Shown: in pieces, positions 56,520-64,000 of the stretch
Numbering within the stretch: position 1 is the stretch's first letter
Layout of the letters: each line of letters starts with the position of its first letter
NCBI RefSeq assembly: GCF_027595985.1
Contig: NC_073306.1
Coordinates: 78,573,977-78,637,976, forward strand
Reading direction: 5' to 3'
DNA: 64,000 nt
Origin: Sorex araneus
Lineage: Eukaryota; Chordata; Mammalia; Eulipotyphla; Soricidae
Notes under the pieces: generated by a model
Told to the model about the DNA's origin: nothing
The model's input: only the letters and a program-made list of their open reading frames with translations
The model's database searches: none
Position numbers and translations under genes: made by a program

Positions 56520-56757
56520 GGACTGGAGTGATAGCACAGCAGGTAGGGCATTTGCCTTGCATGCGGCCAACCCGGGTTCGATTCCTCCATCCCTCTTGGA
56601 GAGCCCGGCAAGCTACTGAGAGTATCCCACCTGCACAGCAGAGCCTGGCAAGCTACCTGTGGCATATTTGATATGCCTAAAACAATAAGTCTCAGGATGA
56701 AGACGTTACTGGTGCCTGCTTGAGCAAATTGATGCACAATGGGACGACAGTGCTGCA
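56520..56757 (+). mobile_element. SINE-B, full length
   Basis: Head with A-box 'tagcacagcaggta' and B-box 'gggttcgattcc', complete SINE-B body, end 'ggacgacagtgctgcataat'. Confidence 0.95.
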
Positions 56758-56794
56758 TAATACCAAGTTATTATAATATTAAGTTCATTTCTGA

Positions 56795-57060
56795 AATAAA
56801 AATGGAAGCCCCTGGTTCCTTGGGGCGGAGAGGGCTCTCACCCGCCCCCTCTCTCTGGAGTGCCCCTAGTGAAACAGCCTGATGCAGGGTCCAGTGGCAT
56901 GGTTAGAGTGAGCGTCATGCTATGCTTTCTTCCTGGAGAAAAGGACATTTGATCTGGATGGTGGCCGGAGACAAGATAATCTTGTGCCAGCCAGAGGTGA
57001 CTTATGGGCGTGACTGCTAAGTTGACGGAGACAGGTTCCCGGTTCCGTTGAACCCAGAAG
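56795..57060 (-). mobile_element. Diverged copy of the 5,520-5,760 repeat core
   Basis: The complement of 56,810-57,000 aligns with 5,520-5,700: shared words include 'ccatgccactgga', 'aggctgtttcact', 'ggtgagagccctc' and 'cgccccaagg'. The same interspersed repeat therefore sits in both places. Neither copy has an ORF or A-tail of its own. Family not recognised. Confidence 0.7.
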
Positions 57061-57069
57061 ACTTCCTCT

Positions 57070-59090
57070 TAAACACACCCTGTTTGTGGGAATAAGGAAA
57101 AATGTGGATGCCCTGACATTCTTCTGTGGGAACAGCAGAAATTCTTTACTTGTATTAATGAAGTTAGGATTTCAATCCTCTCTCATGATTCTGGGAACTT
57201 TGGGAAAAAGAATGTAAAGGAATTCTTGAAAACCAACATGTCTTCTAAATCTGCTTCCTGCTGGAGATGACTAGAATTAACATAGTCTTAAATTTTTTTA
57301 TGCTTTTAGTATCTCGTAAGTAAATTCAATACAAGATCAAAAACAGAAAAAAAAAAAGGAAGCCCTGTGAGACTTCTTTTGAACTTGGGAGGCCTGAGAA
57401 GTTTCTGGAGTACCTGGTTGTGGTCGAGAATGTCATTGAAACTCTCTCAGGAGTGTCCTGAGACCAAAGACTGAGATAGACAAGAGAGTGGAGAAGAGAA
57501 TAAAGGAAGTTCACAAAGATGAGAGCAGCATGGAGCAGCAGGGGCAGTTCTTTTGCTGGGTGTGGTGCCAGGGGACAGGAGGGCTGCTTTGGTTCCATAT
57601 ATTGTCCTAAGATCCTTCAAGAGTAATTGTGATCATTGCCTTTTACAGAGAAGCTGTCTAACGCTCATGGGAGCAGCTTGCCAGGGTGTGCAAGTAGTAA
57701 GTAGGGCAAAGCTGTCAGGACTGGCTGCAGCCACAGGAAAGTCCGGTAGGTTAAAGATTGAAAAGGGGACATTGGGTTTGGTTTTTAGGTTGGTAGTTAG
57801 AAGACATTTAAGACCTAAAACTAGGTTATGGCAAAAGGAAGAGTGGGAATTGAGAAGTGAGGCCACCACATGGAATGTGTGTATGTATGGATATACACAT
57901 GTGTGTATGCATATGTGTGTGCTCTCCTACTCATGTATGCCCATGCATGTAGGTATATTTGTCCTTGAAGGAATTGTGTGTGTCTGTGTAATGGTAACTG
58001 GAGCTTCTATTTGGGGGGTGGGGAATAGGAATAGTGGAGAGTAGTGGAAATAGTGGAGAGAAAGTGTCTAATATTAAATAGAAAAACTACTGAAATATGG
58101 CTCCAGTTAACAGGGCATTTGAGGTCTGTGGTACAAGCTTGTGCAGTGAGGTTGTCTTAGAAGGGGATAGGGACATTCCTTTGGGATAGGATAGAGGAGA
58201 AAAATAGATGTGTGACCGGAAAGGATTGCGCAGATGAAGGGACAGAAGTTAGAAAAATTCACTTCTAATGGCTTGGGTTTGCTCAGAAAAGTAAAAGTAG
58301 AGGTCATCTGCTGAGAGGGAAGAAGGGCGCCTGAGGACAGAGACAGTTGAGAGTTAGTAAGGGTTAATTTGAAAAAAGGAACTCACTGATTGAGGATGAG
58401 TAATGGAGCTGTATCACTGGAGGCATAGCTGGTGGTTAGGTACTGACGATGGGTGTTTTCTTTCTCTGGTTGATACGGTGAGATGACTACTATGGGTGAC
58501 CTTTTAAGATAAAATACGCAGCCTTTCTTGAAATCTTAAATTTAGGTGGTGAAGTTGAGACTCTTGCAGGGAGGGAGGAGGTAAAAAATGGACAGGAGGA
58601 GCAATAGGAAACTGGACTTGTAACTCAGTTCTCCCATCGCTAGAGAAGGGCCTTAGGGCTTAGTTCCTCTCTCTGTGTCACAGTTTCCCACCCTTTCTTT
58701 CGGTGGAGGAGATTGCACCCTTGTTCTCCCAGTTCGCTTGTCATTCTCAGAACTTCTCTCTTTCATTGTATATATAAAAGAAAAAAGTAGCTAGGCTCTT
58801 GTCGTTTATCCTTGTGAGTTCTCCCCATGATAACTCTCAAGTCCTTGACATGAGGTCAACACAGGTGTCAGAAGACTGAATGCACTTGTTTGCTAATGGA
58901 TGAGACCCACAGTGGCAGGGGGCGGGGGGGGGGGGGGTTGTAAAAGGAGACACAGCCAGGGATGGCTCTGGGCGTCTGCAGGGCTGGGAAGGTGGGCTTT
59001 CTTTTCCCGTGCCTCAGAGACATCATGGGTCATTGCATCAAGTAGGTAATGATCTTTGTGTTCATAATATGCGACATTTCTCTCTCTGTA
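57070..59090 (+). other. Intron-like SINE-free DNA
   Basis: Degenerate GT/CATG tract at about 57,875-57,990; G-run at 58,924-58,937. No exon supported. Confidence 0.35.
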
Positions 59091-59109
59091 TGGGAGTATT
59101 TTTTTTTTT

Positions 59110-59282
59110 TTTTGCTTTTTGGGTCACACACCCAGCAATTTACAGGTGTTACTCCTGGCTCATGCACTCAGGAACTACTCCTGGTGCTGCTCAGGGGACC
59201 ATATGGGATGCTGGGAATCGAACCTGGATTGTCTGTGTGCAAGGCAAATGCCCTACCCTCCGTGCTATCGCTCCAGCCCCAA
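59110..59282 (-). mobile_element. SINE-A
   Basis: Complete minus-strand copy. Duplication 'gggagtattttttttttt' at about 59,092 and 59,283. Confidence 0.95.
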
Positions 59283-59289
59283 GGGAGTA

Positions 59290-59820
59290 TTTTTTTTTTT
59301 TGACCAAGTTTATTTCTTCCCTCTCAGTTAAAAGTGTGTGGCATTGTAGGAGAGAATTTGACAAGCTGGAGCAGCCCAGTTTCTTCACAGCACCTCCTCT
59401 AAAAGCCCTCCCCTGTCCTTCACGACACCTTCATTTTGTCTGCCTGTTGAGAAACCAGAAGTTGTTTGAAATATTTCATCACTTTTCTCAGTTGGGGGTG
59501 TTCTTGCCCCGGAAGGCTTACTCTTCAAAACCTTTCACTCTGCCTCCTGGTAAGAGTTGGGATGACATCGTAAAAACCCTATTGGTGTGGCTAGTGATAA
59601 AAGATGGCTCTGGACTGCGTGAGTGATTCTAGAGATTATTGTAATAACTTAACAAGCCCAAACAGGTGATAGGACACTCTGAAAATTTAAGTCTCTAATC
59701 TTTCCTCTACACTGTTACATATTTGAGCACTTGGGCACTTCCTTTTTTTTTTTTTTCCTCATTAAGCTATTACACAACTTAATCCTTGAAAAATTCTTCA
59801 CAGGAAGAAACAGGGTGTAA
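59290..59820 (+). other. Intron-like unassigned DNA
   Basis: An open frame runs on here from the SINE, but its SINE-derived start and lack of a family make it a chance frame. Confidence 0.35.
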
Positions 59821-59847
59821 CAGTTTATGTGAGACCTTTTTTTTTTT

Positions 59848-59968
59848 ATAATTTATTTATTTTTAATTAGTGAATCACCGTGAGGGTACAGTTACAGATT
59901 TATACATTTTTGTGCTCATATTTCCCCCATACAAAGTTCAAGAACCCATCCCTTCACCAGTGCCCATT
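59848..59968 (-). mobile_element. L1 3' end, about 120 bp
   Basis: Minus-strand L1 terminus ('agtgaatcaccgtgagggta', 'cccatcccttcaccagtgcc') cut off after the first 120 bp. Duplication 'YatgtgagaccttttttT' at about 59,826 and 59,969. Confidence 0.93.
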
Positions 59969-59989
59969 CATGTGAGACCTTTTTTTAAA

Positions 59990-61020
59990 AAAAAAAAATT
60001 TCACCCCTTGAGCTTAAATCTGAGAATGCTGCTTTCTCTCCAGTTTCATTCTGAAAGTCTTCATTTTTCCACCCAACTAAATATTCTTCAAGATGAAACA
60101 TAGTTAAAAATTAAAATTATTCGAAATTGAAGTTTCAGCAGTCAACAGATGTGTTCTTCAATTTCCTGAGAACCAACAGGAAGGATTTGCTTTCTCAAAA
60201 TAAACAAAGTAGCCTGACTGTGAACTCTGGGCAGTGAAGATCAAAGATTCCAGCGCATACTCAGTGGGAAATACTCAGTCATTTCATTTAACTTCAGAAA
60301 ATCAAGTCTGGATTTTGTTTAACGTGAGGAAGCTGAGGATGTACAATTTAGAGGCATCCCTTCCACCCTCACAGCCTACCTAGTGACTGTTTTACCTATC
60401 TAGGAGCATCATTTCCAAGTTACGTTTCATCACTATCAGGCTGCTGGACATGCCAAAATGGAAAATGTCCTTGAATATTAAATTTAGGTAGAATAGAGGA
60501 AAACAACCTGAGTTTTCATACCCAGATTGCTCCTAAACTTCAACTTGCTAGATCAGTAATCAGTAATTTATTTCATAGCTCTAACCCAGAAAAGTTAGCA
60601 CATCTTGTTGATTATTGATCATTGAAGAAGCAATTCACTACAGCAACAAATAGGAATTCTCAGGAATAACATTTAATATTTTTCTATGTCCAAAAATGAG
60701 AAGTTAAAAAGAAAAATCAGTTTTATTATGTTTGACAGATCTTTATGAGATGTGAAGATGATTGGGAAAAAATATGTTTTGAGTATTCATCTATCATTAA
60801 TTTGTATACTAAAATAATATGTAGTCTGAGCCCACAGAAGTGTAAAATAAGTCATTATTTAGAAACATTGAACAGTGTTTACATATATAATATGCATTGA
60901 GAACTTTTAAGGAATTTTTCCAGAAATTAATTTTTTTATTTCAAGAAAAAAATAGAAAAACGGTTTGCAAAGCAGGGTATAGTTCATGAACTCTGTTTCT
61001 GTTTCAGTCTTTTTCTCTTT
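59990..61020 (+). other. Intron-like AT-rich DNA
   Basis: Nothing recognised. Confidence 0.35.
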
Positions 61021-61027
61021 TTTTAGT

Positions 61028-61205
61028 TACAGGGCCACACCCGACAGTGCTCAGGGCTTGCTCCTGATTCTGTGCTCTGGGATCATTACTGGTGGACTGT
61101 GGGGTGTGTGCGGGGGGAGGGGCCATATTTGGTGCAGGGGATCAACCCTAGGTCAGCCACATGCAAGACAAGTGCCTTACCCACTACACTATCTCTCTAA
61201 CCACC
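61028..61205 (-). mobile_element. SINE-A relic with G-rich insertion
   Basis: 'ggccacacccgacagtgctc' to 'ctacactatctctctaacc'. A G-rich extra stretch at about 61,098-61,122. Confidence 0.82.
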
Positions 61206-61242
61206 TTTTCTGATTTCTTAATAGCAAAAAGCTAGTACTTTT

Positions 61243-61413
61243 TTGTTTGGTTCTTTGGTTTTGGATCACACCCAGTGGTATTCAGGGTATACTCCTGACT
61301 CTGTCCTCAGGGATCACTCCTAGCAAAGCATGGGATACCATATATGGTGCCAGGGATAGAATCCATATCAGTCATGTGCAAGGCTTACTCATTGTACTAT
61401 CCCTCTGGCCAGC
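61243..61413 (-). mobile_element. SINE-A relic
   Basis: 'ggatcacacccagtggtatt' to 'ttgtactatccctctggcc'. Confidence 0.85.
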
Positions 61414-61528
61414 AAGAAAAAAGAATAGAAGAATATATACTAATATATTAAAAGTAGTAAACTCTGGATGGTATGATTATAGATAATTTTAGTTTCTTTT
61501 AAGGGAATAAAAAAGGTTACCGTTAAAG

Positions 61529-61768
61529 TGTTGGAGCAATAGCACAGTGGGTAGGGCGTTTGCCTTGCATGCGGCCAACCAGGGTTCGATTCCTCCACCC
61601 CTCTCGGAGAGCCCGGCAAACTATCGGGAGTATCTCACCCACACGGCAAAACCTGGCAAGCTACAGTGTCGTATTCAATATGCCAAAAACAGTAACAAGG
61701 CTCACAATGGAGACGTTACTGGTGCCCGCTTGAGCAAATCGATGAGCACCAGAACGACAGTGACAGTG
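61529..61768 (+). mobile_element. SINE-B, full length
   Basis: Complete, including terminal 'cagtgacagtga'. Short duplication 'accRttaaag' at 61,519-61,528 and 61,769-61,778. It shows that SINE-B inserts with target duplications although it lacks an A-tail. Confidence 0.95.
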
Positions 61769-61779
61769 ACCATTAAAGG

Positions 61780-63385
61780 GTGTATGAGTAAAATGTAGTA
61801 ATTTTAAAATAATATTTTGGTGTTAATTATTTTATAAGTAGGACAGTCAGTACTCTAGCTCCTAGGATGTATGTTAATAGAATATTAAAAGGTTATTGAA
61901 TTATCAGATTAGTGGGCATTTCATTAGGTGTGGGAAGTATAAGGAAAAGCAGTTGGACTCTTTTCTGGTCTTTGAATGTAAGATTTGCTCTGTGGAGACA
62001 TTGGCAGAGGACAATGATGCACATCCTAGGGGGTGGTACCATGTTGGTCCAATTAGCTAAGCATCACCCTGTTTGGCTTTGGTGTCTTGATCCTGCTGCC
62101 ACCGGTTGCCTCACTCAGGTTTTGGCTTGTTGCCGTCTACTTTGTAACCCTCTGTCTGCTTTTTTGTTCTTCAGATATAGCTGTGAAAATTACTTAGTGG
62201 GAAATGGAGTTTTGGTTGGTGAGATTTGTGAATCAAGGAGGGAAATAATCCTCTCATTATTTTAAATACAGAAAAGAGGATTATCTGCACCCGTAAGCTT
62301 ACCCCCCAAAGTGTTAATAGTGAAATAATTTTCTTGATTTTATTAATATAAGCCATAATGTTTTAGTAACTTCTCTTAGTAAAAGATTGGTGGGTGCTAG
62401 TTTCCTTTTGTCCATTTATTTTCTGATTCCTTTTTTGTGTTTCTAATTATTTGCTCTTTGAAAGAAATGTGAGTTTGTGAGCAGCCCAGCCACAGATACC
62501 CAGTATGAGGTCTGGATATCAGGGCAGTGCTTGGACAAAGAACCCGGCTCCCATTTTGTGCCTTCAGGAGGGAATTGTAAACCATGAAGTAAAAACTTGA
62601 CAATCACAAAAATGATTTTGGCACTACTCAGTAAAAGTACTGTGCATTATAAGAATATATAATTTCCAAATTGATGCATATCTTAGAAATAAATGTAATG
62701 TATAAAATATAATACATGTAATAGTCATATGTTTGAACAAGTAAAGGGATTTTTTGTGTGTTTAATTCTAGATGAGTATTTGCTATATCTTACTATATAC
62801 AGTAAGACTAAAAAGCAACATATTGCAATAGCTTTCAAAAACAATTTACTTAGTAGTTTTCCCACCTTATAAATAGTACCTAAAAGTCAGTTGAGAATTT
62901 GAAGGTCATATATTAGATGAAGTTTGCATTCCTAATAAACTTTTTATCATCACTGTCAGGAACGTAGTCTCTAAATCTACTTTAGGCAAGCATTTAGCAA
63001 AACCGATCTATGATAAAGGAAATTTACAACTTAAAGTTTTCTGAAAGAACTAAAAGCCTGTGCATTTTGATTGCTCTCATCAGTATTTTTAACTAATACC
63101 TTATTGTAAAACCTGAAACAACTTGCTTTTTTTTTTCTTCCTTGGAATAGATGCATTTTGTTATATCCTCTATGGAAAAAAAAAATTACCAAAGACAGAA
63201 CTCACCTTTAGCTTTTTAATACAGTTTTAAAAGATTTTTCTTGAAGTCGTTCTAATTTTTCCATTCAGGCATTGATAGAAGTTCTTACTTGCTACAAGGC
63301 CTCTTGGGATTAATGCAGGTGAAAGCTGGAGGGAGACAGATGTTTTTGTTGTTCGTGCATATGTGTGTGCTTTAATTTTGGTTTT
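61780..63385 (+). other. Intron-like AT-rich DNA
   Basis: Nothing recognised. Confidence 0.35.
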
Positions 63386-63394
63386 CCCCTTCCC

Positions 63395-63590
63395 TTTTGT
63401 TGTTGTAGTGTCCAGGGGTCATACATGCTTGCATACAGAAGGAGATCATGCACTTAGTTCTGGTGCTGGGCACCCCAAAAGCAGAGCTGCTGGGCTTACA
63501 ATAGGCATGTAGAACAGTGCTGGGATGGAACCCAAGCATCACGCTGGCAAGGTGATGCCATTGAGCCGTCTTTGAGCTGTGCCCAGACCC
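63395..63590 (-). mobile_element. Possible old SINE-C relic
   Basis: 'ggggtcatacatgcttgcat', 'gctgggatggaacccaagca', 'ggtgatgccattgagccgtc' keep minus-strand SINE order, much diverged. Confidence 0.4.
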
Positions 63591-63827
63591 TGCTTAGAGA
63601 TAGGCCTGATCTTACAAGAGAGAAACCTTCTTCAAGGCCAGACAGAGCTGAACTGAGCTGTTGTGCACTGTCCAGGATGCAGAGTTGGGGCCATCCATCC
63701 TTGACTTAAAAGCTCCTGCAGGAAGGTGAACCAGAGATGTTCTCCGAGGTAACAAAGTACATGTATCCGATTCCACCACAAGCGTTGTGCTAGAACCATT
63801 CCTGGTCCAGTATTACTAACCCTCCCA

Positions 63828-63955
63828 GGCTCTGGCTGCGCAGCCTGAGAAAAGTAAGCTAAGTTCTCTGCGCCTCAGTTTCCTCATCTTCAAAAATGAG
63901 GATAAAAATGATGAAGCTCTATCAGGCATATTTAATGTATGAGAAGCCCTTGGTT
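63828..63955 (+). mobile_element. MIR fragment
   Basis: 'gcgcctcagtttcctcatct', 'aaaaatgaggataaaaatga', 'tttaatgtatgagaag' in MIR order. Confidence 0.85.
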
Positions 63956-64000
63956 TAGTCATTTGTTCCAAAATGACTGTGATTCTGTAGCTTTCCAGTC

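Noticed and set aside
59009-59626. 205-codon frame as a possible gene
   Set aside because: Its first half is SINE-A and its second half has no splice or family support.

Overview
ORGANISM. This is nuclear DNA of a mammal, very probably a shrew (Soricidae, Sorex-like). The evidence is a dense, partly very young tRNA-derived SINE whose sequence I recall as the dominant shrew SINE, together with young L1 3' ends, older L2 and MIR relics, dinucleotide microsatellites and two CpG islands. The species call rests on memory of the SINE family and was not searched. I see no sign of bacterial, viral or organelle DNA. No complete protein-coding gene could be demonstrated; nearly all open frames are SINE translations or chance frames in GC-rich DNA.

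REPEAT FAMILIES USED BELOW. SINE-A: about 170 bp, tRNA-like head with pol III A-box and B-box, a body containing 'gcagagccaggagtaaccc', and an A-tail. SINE-B: the same tRNA head joined to a different body ('gagcctggcaagctac', 'acagtaacaacaagtctcac') and ending in repeats of 'cagtga' instead of an A-tail. SINE-C: an older, longer relative rich in 'gtgagcaccac'/'gagcattgcag'. L1: 3' ends ending in 'cacggtgattcaataaaa'-type sequence. A set of short chimeras carries this L1 tail on an unrelated or L1-5'-like front end.

LAYOUT. 1-20,000: SINE-rich DNA with an RPL17 processed pseudogene (minus strand, 1,630-2,189), a roughly 1 kb retroposon with inverted ends (5,346-6,338), an L2 relic (9,025-11,150) interrupted by two L1-tailed insertions and several SINEs, and a 1.09 kb L1 3' fragment with an open ORF2 C-terminus (12,870-13,958). 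20,450-22,340: CpG island 1, a promoter with a likely non-coding or uORF-bearing first exon on the plus strand ending in a consensus splice donor at 21,525. 22,400-46,400: probably first intron of that gene, with SINEs, microsatellites, an L1/5'-like chimera on the minus strand (38,790-39,525) and a 5'-inverted L1 (40,265-40,750). 46,490-47,460: CpG island 2, containing a well-delimited 138-nt exon candidate (46,912-47,049) next to a perfect forkhead-type palindrome. 47,500-64,000: mostly intron-like DNA with SINEs, an L2/MIR relic and a SINE-B cluster.

HOW IT FITS TOGETHER. The simplest reading, which is inference, is the 5' part of one plus-strand gene with two promoters or 5' exons about 25 kb apart, with the coding body downstream of the window. 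I could not name the gene. No undescribed functional system is evident. The most unusual items are the chimeric L1-tailed retroposons, especially the one with inverted ends, and the nested insertions that share target duplications.
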